A stretch of 64,000 nucleotides of DNA from Micromonospora haikouensis (GTDB lineage: Bacteria; Actinomycetota; Actinomycetes; Mycobacteriales; Micromonosporaceae), in assembly GCF_900091595.1 (NCBI RefSeq), contig NZ_FMCW01000022.1, positions 81,030 to 145,029 of the forward strand, given 5' to 3'. How positions within the stretch are numbered: the first letter of the stretch is position 1; each line of letters opens with the position of its first letter. Positions 35,451 through 44,847 of this stretch are shown one piece after another. Below the pieces are notes generated by a model that worked only from the letters and a program-made list of their open reading frames with translations, was not told where the DNA came from and did not search any database. Both the position numbers and the translations under genes were made by a program.

Positions 35451-36047
35451 ATGATCAGGTACGACGTGTGGATGCGGGATGGTGGCCAGCCGTCCTTCGG
35501 CGACCAGGTCTTCCAGCGGCTGCTGAAGGAACGGATCATCTTCCTCGGCACGGAGGTCACCGACGAGTCGGCCAACCAGATCTGCGCACAGCTCCTGCTG
35601 CTGGCGGCCGAGGACAGCGAGCGCGACATCTACCTCTACATCAACTCACCGGGCGGCTCGGTCAGCGCCGGGATGGCCGTCTACGACACGATGCGGTACA
35701 TCAGCAACGACGTGGCCACCCTCGCGCTCGGCATGGCCGGCTCGATGGGCCAGTTCCTGCTCTGCGCGGGCACCGCCGGCAAGCGGTACGCCCTGCCCCA
35801 CTCGCGGATCATGATGCACCAGCCGTCGGGCGGGTTCGGCGGCACCGTCGCCGACATCACCATCCAGGCGGAGAACATGCTGCACGTCAAGCGCACGATG
35901 CACGAGCTGATCGCCCGGCACAGCGGGCGCTCGGTGGAGCAGATCCAGCAGGACTCGGACCGGGACCGCTGGTTCACCCCCGAGGAGGCCCGGGAGTACG
36001 GCCTGATCGACCGAGTGCTCAGCCGGGTCGACCAGCTGGCGGCCTGA
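35451..36047 (+). CDS. clpP: ATP-dependent Clp protease proteolytic subunit
   Basis: 198 residues. Serine protease subunit that forms tetradecamers with ClpC/ClpX. The triad is present: Ser98 in AGSMGQ, His123 in MMHQPSGG, Asp172 in DSDRDRWF. Actinobacteria carry several clpP genes; this one stands alone with clgR rather than in a clpP1P2-clpX operon, and resembles the ClgR-controlled accessory type. Start by ATG 35451. Confidence 0.92.
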   Translation: MIRYDVWMRDGGQPSFGDQVFQRLLKERIIFLGTEVTDESANQICAQLLLLAAEDSERDIYLYINSPGGSVSAGMAVYDTMRYISNDVATLALGMAGSMGQFLLCAGTAGKRYALPHSRIMMHQPSGGFGGTVADITIQAENMLHVKRTMHELIARHSGRSVEQIQQDSDRDRWFTPEEAREYGLIDRVLSRVDQLAA

Positions 36048-36284
36048 TCCCGGCCGGGTGACCGCCGGCCCGGCGCGGGGCGGGGCGGCGGCCCGGCGTC
36101 GGATGGGGCGGCGGCAGCCGGACACGCCCCCTCGATCCCCGTGTCCGACCTCCGACCTCGCGAAGCCTATGTCCGGAGTGCGCCCGCCCGGGCACTTCGG
36201 GGGCGCAGCGCTTTACCGCCGATTCCCGTTACATCGCAATCCCACCGGGCGCGCCGCCCGCCACCGGGCCCCACGGGCGGCCCC

Positions 36285-36641
36285 TCAGCCGGCGGCGTCG
36301 TAGCGGGCGCGGGCGGCCTCGACCTCGCCGAGGTGCGTCGTCGCCCACGCCTCCAGCCCGCCCACCAGGTCGAGCAGGCTGCGCCCGAGGCCGGTCAGCG
36401 CGTAGTCGACCCGGGGCGGAACGGTCGCGTACGCGGTGCGGGTGATCAGGCCGTCGCGTTCCAGGCCGCGCAGCGTCTGGGTGAGCATCTTCTGGCTCAC
36501 CCCCTCGATGCGCCGGGCCAGCTCGCTGAAGCGCTTCCCGCCGTCGGCGAGGGTGAGGACGACGAGCACGCTCCACCGGTCGCCGATCCGGTCGAGGACC
36601 TGCCGGCTGCCGCAGTCGCGGGCGAAGGGAGTGGGTTCCAC
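36285..36641 (-). CDS. HxlR-family transcriptional regulator
   Basis: 118 residues from GTG 36641 (GGAGAG 9 bases upstream). Winged helix of the HxlR type: RDCGSRQVLDRIGDRWSVLV at the start with the conserved Cys near residue 10, and SQKMLTQTLRGLERDGLI as recognition helix. Such regulators often control the divergent gene, here an NAD(P)-binding oxidoreductase, and respond to redox or quinone stress. Confidence 0.88.
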   Translation of the reverse strand: MEPTPFARDCGSRQVLDRIGDRWSVLVVLTLADGGKRFSELARRIEGVSQKMLTQTLRGLERDGLITRTAYATVPPRVDYALTGLGRSLLDLVGGLEAWATTHLGEVEAARARYDAAG

Positions 36642-36799
36642 GCTCTAACTCTCCATCAGATAGTGCCTTACTTCAAGGTGCCTACTCTCCAACGGGAAGT
36701 GGCGGCGGAAGCTTCCCGTTGCACCGGACGACGGATCGTCCGACCCGGAGCACGGCCCCCGACCAGGGGACCGTCTCCGGCATCGAGAGGGAGCACACC
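36642..36799. promoter_or_regulatory. Divergent promoter region of HxlR and SDR genes
   Basis: The 158 bases hold a relatively AT-rich part (36645-36690) with repeated ACTCTCC (36651-36657 and 36684-36690 area) and a perfect inverted pair CAACGGGAAG (36690-36699) / CTTCCCGTTG (36712-36721). These are candidate sites for the HxlR protein; no box has been proven. Confidence 0.45.
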
Positions 36800-37648
36800 A
36801 TGTCCATCGTCGTCACCGGAGCCACCGGCCACCTCGGCCAGCTGATCGTCGCCGCGCTGCTGCGGCGGGGCGTGCCCGCCGGGGAGATCGTGGCGCTCGG
36901 CCGGGACGCCGGCAAGCTCGCCGACCTCGCCGGGCACGGGGTGAACACCCGGCAGGTCGACTACACAGACCCCGGGTCGCTGCGCACAGCGTTCGCCGGG
37001 GCCGACAAGCTGATGTTCGTCTCCGGCAGCGAGGTCGGGCAGCGCGCCACCCAGCACCACAACGTCGTCGCCGCCGCCCGCGAGGCCGGCGTCGGGCTGG
37101 TCGTCTACACCAGCATCGCCAACGCCGACCGCTCCGGCATGGTCCTCGCCGGGGAGCACCTCGCCACCGAGCGGGAGATCACCGCGTCGGGCCTGCCGTA
37201 CGTGATCCTGCGCAACGGCTGGTACCTGGAGAACTACACCGGCCAGCTCTCGACGTACCTCCAGTTCGGGGTGACCGGCGCGGCGGGCGACGGGCGGGTC
37301 AGCGCCGCGACCCGCGCGGACTTCGCCGAGGCCGCCGCCGCGGCGCTCACCGGCGCCGCGGAGACCAACCGGGTGTACGAGCTGGGCGGCGCGGCGTTCA
37401 CCCTGACGGAGCTGGCCGAGGAGGTGTCCCGGCAGACCGGTCGCGCCGTCGGCTACACCGACCTGCCGGCGGAGAAGTTCACCGAGGTGCTGGTCTCCGC
37501 CGGCGTGCCCGAGGGCTTCGCCGCCGTCCTCGCCGACAGCGACCTGGGCCTGGCCCGGGGCGAGCTGTACGTCGAGGGCGACGACCTGGCGAAGCTGATC
37601 GGCCGCGAGCCGACCACGCTCGCCGAGGCGCTGCGCGCCGCGCGCTGA
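36800..37648 (+). CDS. NmrA/QorB-like NAD(P)-binding protein
   Basis: 282 residues from ATG 36800 (GAGGGA upstream). Atypical SDR: SIVVTGATGHLGQLIVAAL carries the cofactor loop, and no YxxxK is seen at the usual place, as in NmrA/QorB proteins. Sequence such as KLMFVSGSEVGQRATQHHNVV and VVYTSIANAD is typical of NAD(P)H:quinone oxidoreductase 2-like proteins. Likely controlled by the divergent HxlR regulator. Confidence 0.85.
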   Translation: MSIVVTGATGHLGQLIVAALLRRGVPAGEIVALGRDAGKLADLAGHGVNTRQVDYTDPGSLRTAFAGADKLMFVSGSEVGQRATQHHNVVAAAREAGVGLVVYTSIANADRSGMVLAGEHLATEREITASGLPYVILRNGWYLENYTGQLSTYLQFGVTGAAGDGRVSAATRADFAEAAAAALTGAAETNRVYELGGAAFTLTELAEEVSRQTGRAVGYTDLPAEKFTEVLVSAGVPEGFAAVLADSDLGLARGELYVEGDDLAKLIGREPTTLAEALRAAR

Positions 37649-37740
37649 GCCGCCGCATCCGGACAGCCGAATCCGGACAGCCGCGTCGGGCCGCCGCGCC
37701 GCACCGGCCCCGTCCGCCGTTCGCGGGCGGGGCCGGCGGC

Positions 37741-38607
37741 TCAGGCCGGGACCCGCTCCACCGGGACCCACAGCTCGGCGTCGGCCCGCGAGCCGTCGGA
37801 GGACACCCGGGCCCGGAGCATCTCCGGGCCCGGTCGGCTGCGGTACGGGTTCGACGGGAACCACTCCGTGAAGACGTCCCGCCAGAGGTGCTGGAGGGCC
37901 TGCGGGAACTCGCCCGAGGTGGAGAAGACCGCCCAGGTGCCGGCGGGCACCGGCATGGCGTCCAGGTCCCGCGGCGGGGTGGCGGCGGTGACCACGGCGT
38001 GCCAGTAGTCCAGCTCGGTGCCCTCCTCCCGGTTGACCCCCAGCTTGTCGCTGACGTTGACGATGCCCTGCGGCTCCTGGTCGGAGAGGGCCGCGATCCG
38101 CTCGGCCGTCCCGGCGTCGATGCTCTTGACGAATGCCACGATCGCCGGGTTCAACCCCTCGTACACGAGCGGGACGCGGGCCTTCCGCCCGACCAGGTGG
38201 AAGGCCCCCTTGTCGGCGATGCGGTACCGCATGCTGGATCTCCCCTCGACGACGAGCCGGAAGGACATCCGGGGCTGCGACCGCAGGGCGGCGCCGTTGC
38301 GCCGGGCCTCGCCGGGGCCGACCCCGTGCACGGCCTGGAACGCCCGGGCGAACGCCTCCCCCGACCCGTACCCGTACCGGAACGCGATGTCGAGCAGCGT
38401 CCGCTCCCCCGCGAGCACCTCAGCGGCGGCGACGGTGAGCCGGCGACGCCGCACGTACTCCGACAGCGGCATCCCGGCCAGCGCCGAGAACATCCGCCGG
38501 AAGTGGTGCTCCGACGTCAAGGCGATCCGCGCCAGCTCACCCACCTCGATCCGCTGGTCGAGATGCCCCTCGACGTACGCCATCGCCTCGTTCAGCCGGT
38601 CCAGCAC
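37741..38607 (-). CDS. AraC-family regulator with GyrI-like ligand domain
   Basis: 288 residues, GTG start with a good GGAAGGGGAG site. Residues 1-105 are the two AraC helix-turn-helices (IALTSEHHFRRMFSALAGMPLSEYVRRRRL across 38465-38540, and GYGSGEAFARAFQAVHGVGP). Residues 125-288 are a GyrI/SbmC-like effector-binding domain, as in Rob. It likely senses a small hydrophobic molecule and controls export or detoxification genes; targets unknown. Confidence 0.88.
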   Translation of the reverse strand: MLDRLNEAMAYVEGHLDQRIEVGELARIALTSEHHFRRMFSALAGMPLSEYVRRRRLTVAAAEVLAGERTLLDIAFRYGYGSGEAFARAFQAVHGVGPGEARRNGAALRSQPRMSFRLVVEGRSSMRYRIADKGAFHLVGRKARVPLVYEGLNPAIVAFVKSIDAGTAERIAALSDQEPQGIVNVSDKLGVNREEGTELDYWHAVVTAATPPRDLDAMPVPAGTWAVFSTSGEFPQALQHLWRDVFTEWFPSNPYRSRPGPEMLRARVSSDGSRADAELWVPVERVPA

Positions 38608-38767
38608 CCGGATCTCCCCTTCCTGCCGCCAGAAACCAAGGGATCACGCGTACCCGACATCCTGGGCCCGACCCGCCGGGACGGCCGACCCGCCCCGGGC
38701 GGTCCGTGCGAGATTCCCTCACCGTCGTGGCTGCCGCCGCACCCGCGCCTGCTGGTACGGTCGCGAT

Positions 38768-38986
38768 GTGATCGTCGAGGAGCACTGGTGGAACGGGGAC
38801 GCGACCAAACGAGGACGTCGCGACGTCTACATCCGCACCGATGGTCAGCGCTGGGAGGTCCAGGCGCAGATCGGTGGTGAGCAAGGCCGCTCGAAGGTGC
38901 TGGAATGCTCCAGCCACAGTTCCGCGAGCATCCTCGCGGGGGCGTGGCGCGGAGGCAGCTCGGGCTGGCGGGAACTGCGGCGCTGA
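38768..38986 (+). CDS. Small conserved-looking protein
   Basis: 72 residues from GTG 38768. Contains EEHWWNGDATKRGRRDVYIR and WEVQAQIGGEQGRSKVLEC, and ends SGWRELRR. The codon third positions are GC-rich and the composition is protein-like, so it seems real. I do not know a function. It is divergent from the AraC gene. Confidence 0.6.
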   Translation: MIVEEHWWNGDATKRGRRDVYIRTDGQRWEVQAQIGGEQGRSKVLECSSHSSASILAGAWRGGSSGWRELRR

Positions 38987-39106
38987 GCGTCGCCCGGCGG
39001 GGCTCTGGCGGCCGGGCCTGACCCGCCGGCCGCCAGCAGGCGTGCGCGGCGGCAGCGGCGAACGCCTATGCTCTGCGGGGGAGTCGGACGGCGTGACCGG
39101 GGAGCA

Positions 39107-40378
39107 GTGAGCGGACCGAGAGCGGACAAGCTGCCGCACGCGAGCAGCAAGGCCGCGGTGCTGGACGCCATCCGGGCGGCCGGCACGATCAGCCGGGTGG
39201 GCCTGATCAGCGTGACCGGCTTCACCGCGCCCACCATCTCCAACCTCGTCCGTAAGCTCATCGACGAGGGCCTGGTCGTCGAGACCGGCCACGCCGAGTC
39301 GACCGGCGGGAAGCGGCGGGTCCTGCTCCGGCTCAACCACACCTCCCGGTACGCCGTGGGCGTGTGCCTCGGCCAGGGGGTCATGACGTACGTCCTGACC
39401 GACCTGACCGGGGTCGTGGTGGCCCGGATCTCCCGGCCGGGCGTCGGCGCCGAGGCGCCCGCGACGGTCGTCACCCGGATCGCCGCCGAGATCCCGACCC
39501 TGGTCGACAGCGTCGGCGTGGACCGGGCGCGGCTGGTCGGGGTGGGCCTGGTCTTCCCCGGCCCGCTCACCGGCCGGGGGGTCGCCGGCCTCAACCCCGA
39601 ACTGCGGCACTGGCGGGAGTTCCCGCTCGGCGCGGCCCTGGAGCAGGCGACCGACCTGCCGGTGGTGCTGGACAACGACGCCACCGCCGCCGCCCTGGGC
39701 GAACACTGGGCGGGCGGGTTCGGCACGGCGAGCGCCGCCGCCGCCCTCTACATGGGCAGCGGCCTCGGCGCCGGGCTGGTCATCGACGGGATCACCTACC
39801 GCGGCCCGAGCGGCAACGCCGGCGAGCTGGGGCACGTCTGCGTGGACGCGGACGGCCCGCGCTGCTGGTGCGGGGCCCGGGGGTGCGTGGAGGCCGTCGC
39901 CGGGCCCGCCGCCGTGGTCGCGGCGGGGCGGGCGGACGCGGGCCTGGCCGGGGCGCTCGGCCTCACCACCGGCACCGGACCCGCGGCGGTCGCCCGCGAC
40001 TTCGCCGCGATCGGCCGCGCCGCCCGGCGCGGACAGCGGCGGTCGCTGGCGCTGTGCGAGAGGTCCGCCCGGTACGTCGCGGCGGCCGCCCGCACCCTCG
40101 CCAACGTGATGGACCTGGAGGTCATCGTCCTGACCGGGCCCGGCTTCGCCGTCGCCGGTTCGGTCTACCTGCCCGTGCTGCGCCAGGAGCTGCACACCGT
40201 CTTCTCCCGCTCCGCGCACGCCGTCGACGTACGGCTGTCCCGGTCCGCCGCCACCGCGTCCGCCGTCGGGGCCGCCGCCCTGGTCCTGGAGTCCGAGCTG
40301 GTGCCGTTCCACCGCGGGCTCCGGGTCTCGGAGAGCCTCGACGGGGAGTTCGCGCCGCTGCCCGGATCGGCCCGCTGA
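39107..40378 (+). CDS. ROK-family transcriptional regulator
   Basis: 423 residues from GTG 39107. N-terminal MarR-like winged helix (about 10-75; GLISVTGFTAPTISNLVRKL), then the ROK sugar-kinase-like fold with DNDATAAALGEHW, GLGAGLVIDG and the zinc motif GHVCVDADGPRCWCGARGCVE (39832-39892; His, then CxCGxxGC). Full-length ROK regulators usually sense sugars. The next two genes, a LacI-like protein and a cellulase, suggest control of polysaccharide use. Confidence 0.87.
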   Translation: MSGPRADKLPHASSKAAVLDAIRAAGTISRVGLISVTGFTAPTISNLVRKLIDEGLVVETGHAESTGGKRRVLLRLNHTSRYAVGVCLGQGVMTYVLTDLTGVVVARISRPGVGAEAPATVVTRIAAEIPTLVDSVGVDRARLVGVGLVFPGPLTGRGVAGLNPELRHWREFPLGAALEQATDLPVVLDNDATAAALGEHWAGGFGTASAAAALYMGSGLGAGLVIDGITYRGPSGNAGELGHVCVDADGPRCWCGARGCVEAVAGPAAVVAAGRADAGLAGALGLTTGTGPAAVARDFAAIGRAARRGQRRSLALCERSARYVAAAARTLANVMDLEVIVLTGPGFAVAGSVYLPVLRQELHTVFSRSAHAVDVRLSRSAATASAVGAAALVLESELVPFHRGLRVSESLDGEFAPLPGSAR

Positions 40379-40395
40379 CCTGCGATGGGGGCGCG

Positions 40396-41241
40396 ATGAG
40401 CACGACGAGCGCGGTCGGCCTGGTGCTCGCCCGGGCGCCCCGCCTGCTCGGCGCCGAGCCGTTCTTCATGGAGTTCATCTCCGGCATCGAGGAGCGCCTC
40501 GCCGAGCACGGGCGGTCGGTGCTGCTGCACATCGTCGCCGACCCCGCCGCCGAGATCGCCGCCTACCGCCGGTGGGCGCAGCTCCGGCTGGCCGAGGCCG
40601 TGGTGCTGGTGAACCCGACCGCCGGGGATCCCCGGCCGGCGGTCCTGCGCGAACTCGGCCTCCCCGTGGTCGTGGCCGGCGAGCCCGACGGCGACGCCCC
40701 GGCCGTCCGGCGGGACGACGTCGGCTCGGTGCGGGCGGCGGTCGCGCACCTGGCCGGCCTCGGGCACCGCCGGATCGCGCGGATCAGCGGGCCGGACACT
40801 CTGCGGCACACCCGCACCCGCACCGCCGCGTTGCTGGCCGCCGCGGGCCCGGCCGGCATCGACGCCGTGGTGCTGACCGGCGACTACTCGGAGGAGTCGG
40901 GCGCGGCCTTGACCGCCCGGCTGCTGCGCGACGGCGACCCGCCCAGCGCGATCATCTACGACAACGACCTGATGGCGGTCGGCGGCCTGGACGTGGCCGG
41001 GGAGCTGGGCCTCACGGTCCCCCGCGACCTGAGCCTGCTCGCCTGGGACGACTCCAGCCTGTGCCGCCTGTCCGCCCCGCAGCTCACCACGATGAGCCTC
41101 GACGTGCACGACTTCGGCGAGCTGGTGGCCGGCTCCGTGCTCGCGCTGCTCGACGGCGCGCCGGTCAGGGAACGGTGGTGCCCCACCGAGACGGTGATCG
41201 TGCGGCAGACCACGGCCCCGCCGCCCGGCGGGCTTGAGTAG
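40396..41241 (+). CDS. LacI/GalR-type ligand-binding protein without DNA-binding domain
   Basis: 281 residues. The whole sequence is the periplasmic-binding-protein-like effector domain of the LacI family: GLVLARAPRLLGAEPFFMEF at the start, HRRIARISGP, SAIIYDNDLMAVGGLDVAGE and SLLAWDDSSLCRLSAPQLTT. The usual 60-residue helix-turn-helix is absent, and only 17 bases separate it from the ROK gene, so it was not simply missed. There is no signal peptide. It may modulate ROK or be a relic. Confidence 0.8.
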   Translation: MSTTSAVGLVLARAPRLLGAEPFFMEFISGIEERLAEHGRSVLLHIVADPAAEIAAYRRWAQLRLAEAVVLVNPTAGDPRPAVLRELGLPVVVAGEPDGDAPAVRRDDVGSVRAAVAHLAGLGHRRIARISGPDTLRHTRTRTAALLAAAGPAGIDAVVLTGDYSEESGAALTARLLRDGDPPSAIIYDNDLMAVGGLDVAGELGLTVPRDLSLLAWDDSSLCRLSAPQLTTMSLDVHDFGELVAGSVLALLDGAPVRERWCPTETVIVRQTTAPPPGGLE

Positions 41242-41304
41242 CGCCCGCCCGCCCGCCTGTCGCCTGTCTGCCTGCCGCCCGGCGGGCGGCGCAGTCGCGA
41301 GCTT

Positions 41305-41324
41305 GACTTAGTGAGGTAAATAAA
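41305..41324. promoter_or_regulatory. AT-rich putative operator before cellulase gene
   Basis: GACTTAGTGAGGTAAATAAA stands out in a region of very high GC, 57 bases upstream of the cellulase start. TTAGTGAGGTAA is an imperfect inverted pair (TTA...TAA). A site for the upstream ROK regulator is possible. Confidence 0.45.
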
Positions 41325-41380
41325 CAAAGATCTTCGATGCGCTCCCATCGACGATCCCCTCTCGACCACGAGGAGATCAG

Positions 41381-42919
41381 ATGAGACATCGTCATGCCCT
41401 GATGGCCGTCGGCACCACCGCGACCCTGGTCGCCGCAGGCCTGGCCGGGCTCACCTTCCCCGCCTCAGCGGCGGCCACCGGCTGCTCCGTGGCATACACC
41501 GTGCAAAGCCAGTGGACAGGCGGGTTCAGCGGGAACATCGCCCTCACCAACCTCGGCTCCGCGGTCACCGGCTGGACGCTGACCTTCGACTTCCCGACCA
41601 GCGGCCAGCAGGTCACCCAGGGCTGGAGCGCCACCTGGTCGCAGTCCGGCACCCGCGTCTCGGCCGCCAGCCTGAGCTGGAACGGGTCGCTGGGCACGGG
41701 CGGGTCGACCGCGATCGGCTTCAACGGCTCGTGGAGCGGCAGCAACCCCGTGCCGACGTCGTTCGCGCTCAACGGCACGACCTGCACCGGCTCGGTGACG
41801 TCGCCGACCCCCGGGCCGACCACCACCCCGCCGCCCACCACCCCGCCCCCGACGACCCCGCCACCCACCACTCCGCCGCCCACGACCCCGCCGCCGACCG
41901 GTGCCGCGCCCGCCCTGAAGGTCTCCGGCAACCGGCTGGTGACGGCGAGCGGGGCGACGTACCGGCTGCTCGGGGTCAACCGGGCCAGCGGTGAGTTCGC
42001 CTGCGTGCAGGGCAAGGGCATGTGGGACAGCGGGCCCGTCGACCAGGCATCGGTCAACGCCATGAAGGCGTGGAACATCCGCTCCGTGCGGATCCCGCTC
42101 AACGAGGACTGCTGGCTCGGCCTCTCCGGATCGCCCAGCGGCGCGACGTACCAGCAGGCCGTCAAGGACTACGTGAACCTGCTCGTGGCCAACGGGATCA
42201 ACCCGATCCTCGACCTGCACTGGACCCACGGGCAGTACACCGGCAACATCTCCGCCTGCGCCGACGTCAACGCCACCTGCCAGAAGCCGATGCCCAGCAT
42301 GCAGCACACGCCGCAGTTCTGGACCGGTGTGGCCAACGCCTTCAAGGGCAACAACGCCGTCGTGTTCGACCTGTTCAACGAGCCCTACCCGGACGCCGCC
42401 AACAACTGGTCGGACATGGCTGCCGCGTGGCGCTGCCTGCGCGACGGCGGCACCTGCACCGGCATCACCTACGAGGTCGCCGGCATGCAGGACCTGGTCG
42501 ACGCCGTACGGGCCACCGGCGCCGGCAACGTCCTGCTGGTCGCCGGCCTGACCTGGACCAACGACCTGAGCCAGTGGCTCAACTACAAGCCGAACGACCC
42601 GCTCAACAACATCGTGGCGTCGTGGCACTCGTACAACTTCAACGCCTGCGTCACCGTCAGCTGCTGGGACAGCCAGATCGGCGCCGTCGCCGCGCAGGTG
42701 CCGGTGCACGCCGGCGAGATCGGCCAGGACACCTGTGCCCACGACTACATCGACCAGGTGATGACCTGGCTGGACTCCAAGCGCATCGGCTACACGGCGT
42801 GGACCTGGAACCCCTGGGGATGCAGCGGCGGCAACGTCCTCATCCAGGACTACAACGGCACCCCCACCAGCACCTACGGTGAGGGCTACAAGGCCCACCT
42901 GCTCTCCGTGACCCCGTAA
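41381..42919 (+). CDS. Secreted GH5 cellulase with CBM2
   Basis: 512 residues, ATG 41381 with GAGGAG 6 bases upstream. Signal peptide (1-31, ending ASA), CBM2 cellulose-binding domain (about 34-136, with WTGGFSG and conserved Trp), a PPPTTPPPTT linker (about 143-172), then a GH5 barrel. The acid/base is Glu334 (LFNEPY) and the nucleophile Glu446 (AGEIGQ). It should cut beta-1,4-glucan outside the cell. A strong hairpin follows the stop. Confidence 0.92.
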   Translation: MRHRHALMAVGTTATLVAAGLAGLTFPASAAATGCSVAYTVQSQWTGGFSGNIALTNLGSAVTGWTLTFDFPTSGQQVTQGWSATWSQSGTRVSAASLSWNGSLGTGGSTAIGFNGSWSGSNPVPTSFALNGTTCTGSVTSPTPGPTTTPPPTTPPPTTPPPTTPPPTTPPPTGAAPALKVSGNRLVTASGATYRLLGVNRASGEFACVQGKGMWDSGPVDQASVNAMKAWNIRSVRIPLNEDCWLGLSGSPSGATYQQAVKDYVNLLVANGINPILDLHWTHGQYTGNISACADVNATCQKPMPSMQHTPQFWTGVANAFKGNNAVVFDLFNEPYPDAANNWSDMAAAWRCLRDGGTCTGITYEVAGMQDLVDAVRATGAGNVLLVAGLTWTNDLSQWLNYKPNDPLNNIVASWHSYNFNACVTVSCWDSQIGAVAAQVPVHAGEIGQDTCAHDYIDQVMTWLDSKRIGYTAWTWNPWGCSGGNVLIQDYNGTPTSTYGEGYKAHLLSVTP

Positions 42920-42933
42920 CGGCGCCACCAACC

Positions 42934-42976
42934 CGCCGGCCGGCGCGCCCCGCGAGTGGGGGCGCGTCGGCCGGCG
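42934..42976 (+). terminator. Cellulase gene terminator
   Basis: An 18-base arm (42934-42951) pairs with 42959-42976, with a single G-U and a 7-base loop. It starts 14 bases past the cellulase stop and separates it from a convergent gene. Confidence 0.8.
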
Positions 42977-43042
42977 ACGTGCGTGGTTACCGGGCCGTAC
43001 CGGCGGGGTGGCGGGGTGGGCCGACCACCCCCGGTGGAACGC

Positions 43043-44350
43043 TCACGCCGGCCGGCAACGACGCAGCACGCCGTCGGCGACGGCGGCGAGTTCGCCGGTG
43101 CCCCGGTGCAGGCAGGTCGGCACGAAGCCGGGCACCGTGCCGGTGCGGTGACCGGTGAGCGGGTCCCAGACGTGCAGGCCGTCGGTGTGCGCCGAGTAGA
43201 GCCGCCGGCCGTCGGAGAACCAGTCCCCGGCGGGGCCGGCAAAGGTGGCCAGCTCGCGGCCCGAGGCCACGTCGAACAGGCGTACGCCGGGCAGGATCGT
43301 CTCGTCGTCGCCGCCGATGCCACCGACGGCCAGCAGGTCGTCGCCGACGAAGCAGAGCGGCCCGTTCCAGTAGTAGTCGCGGAAACACAGCCGCTGGCGG
43401 GTCGGCCCGTCCTCGGACTCCCACACGTTGCCGTCCAGCCAGGGGCGAAGCTCCCACACCGAGGGCTCGCCGACCGGGTGCCAGATCCAGCCGTCGTCGG
43501 CGATCATCCGGCTGCCGGGCGAGCAGAGCAGCCGGCCGTGGAAGTAGTCGAGATGGTGCGCCGGCCGTTCCTGCTCCGACGTCTTCTCGATCTCACGCGC
43601 GGTCAGCAACTCCCCGGTGGCCGGGTCGCTGACGTCGAGCCGGTTCCAGCGGGTGCGGTGCACCACCAACGGCCGGTCGTCGACCCGCGCGAAGGCCAGC
43701 GAGAACGGCACCGTGTTCGCGTGGTAGTCCCCGCCGTCGAGCGCCAGCGTCACCACGCCACCCCGACCGAGGTCCACCACCCGCCCGTGCCGACCGTAGT
43801 CGTCGACCACGGCGGCGAAGCGGCCACAGGCGGAGGCGTGCAGCCTGCGCCGAAGTTGCCGGTCCATCCATGGGGTGTGCCCCGGCCCGTCGACCAGCTC
43901 GACAGTCGCCAACACCGTGACCCGGTCGTTGTCCGGGTCGAGCTCGACGATGGTGCCGTCGGCGGTGAGCACCAGCCATCGGGAGCCGTCGGCGTCGTCG
44001 ATCGGAGCGAGGTCGACCACCTGCCCCGACGGCGGCGGCAGCGACCAGCCCGACACCGTCGCGTCCAACGGTTCCGGCCGTTCCAGGATTTCCGGCTCGC
44101 CGCGCCACCCGAGCATCTCCCCGTCCTCGACGAGCCGGTCGACGCATCCCTCGCACACCACGACCAGCACGGCCGGCTGGCCGGGATCGTCGCACTCCCG
44201 GCAGACCAGGTCGAACTCCATCCCGCGCCCGGTCAGCACCCGGAGGCACGCCACGTCCCGGTCCTCGGGTACGGCGACCAGGTGGGGACACACCCGGCTG
44301 GTGGCCGCGTCCGCCGGATGTCCACAAAAGAGGGTCAGCACGGGCAGCAC
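43043..44350 (-). CDS. Hypothetical protein, probable beta-propeller
   Basis: 435 residues. The N-terminal 130 residues carry three Cys pairs or clusters (CPHL, CRECDD, CEGC) that could bind zinc. After that come repeated strand patterns with WD-like ends (SRWLVLTADGTIVELDPDN, GRFAAVVDDYGRHG, RRLYSAHTDGLHVWDPLTG), the look of a beta-propeller. There is no signal peptide. The gene family is not known to me. Confidence 0.7.
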   Translation of the reverse strand: MLPVLTLFCGHPADAATSRVCPHLVAVPEDRDVACLRVLTGRGMEFDLVCRECDDPGQPAVLVVVCEGCVDRLVEDGEMLGWRGEPEILERPEPLDATVSGWSLPPPSGQVVDLAPIDDADGSRWLVLTADGTIVELDPDNDRVTVLATVELVDGPGHTPWMDRQLRRRLHASACGRFAAVVDDYGRHGRVVDLGRGGVVTLALDGGDYHANTVPFSLAFARVDDRPLVVHRTRWNRLDVSDPATGELLTAREIEKTSEQERPAHHLDYFHGRLLCSPGSRMIADDGWIWHPVGEPSVWELRPWLDGNVWESEDGPTRQRLCFRDYYWNGPLCFVGDDLLAVGGIGGDDETILPGVRLFDVASGRELATFAGPAGDWFSDGRRLYSAHTDGLHVWDPLTGHRTGTVPGFVPTCLHRGTGELAAVADGVLRRCRPA

Positions 44351-44598
44351 GATATCCGCCCTCGTTGTCCTCCGCTCCGGGGCGCGTCAACTGGGCACCG
44401 TGACGATGCGGGCATGCATCAGCGCGTACGAGGGACGGTGCACGGCCGAGAAGAGGCGGCACGACTCCGCCGGCACCTTGACCGCCCACCGCGGGCTGAC
44501 GCTGTTCGCGCAGTCCGTCACCTCTCGTCCGGCATCGGCCCGGCCTCACTGCCACCTGCGGCAGCCGGAGCTGGCGCGTGTCCCGTAGCGTTGATGAC
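44351..44598. other. Gap without recognisable gene
   Basis: 248 bases between the propeller gene and a small membrane protein gene. Reading frames exist but none has a known family, good start and plausible composition together. It forms the left edge of a scarred stretch. Confidence 0.5.
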
Positions 44599-44808
44599 AT
44601 GACAACACTGGTGGTGACGCTCGCGATGCTCGTGGTGTTGCTGCTTGCGGTTGTCGCCTTCGTGACTCGACGCGACCGCGCGAAGCTCACGTCGGATCAG
44701 GATTCGGCTGCGGTCCGTCAGGCAAGTGCCGACCAGCACAGGCACGAGGCAGAGCGTCACTTCGCCTCGGGCATGGCGGCGAGACACCACAATCCGTCCA
44801 GTACGTAG
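44599..44808 (+). CDS. Small single-span membrane protein
   Basis: 69 residues from ATG 44599. One helix at 3-24 (LVVTLAMLVVLLLAVVAFV), then a polar region rich in His, Gln and Ala. No family recognised. GC content is lower than in the surroundings and mobile remnants follow, so it may be an acquired gene. Confidence 0.5.
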   Translation: MTTLVVTLAMLVVLLLAVVAFVTRRDRAKLTSDQDSAAVRQASADQHRHEAERHFASGMAARHHNPSST

Positions 44809-44847
44809 CGCAGGCTCGTCCGATTCGGGCAGCCTCCGTCGCCTGAG

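Noticed and set aside
41820..41900. Tandem repeat resembling a CRISPR or minisatellite
   Set aside because: It encodes the Pro/Thr linker of the cellulase, in frame and without spacers. No CRISPR array was seen anywhere in the window.
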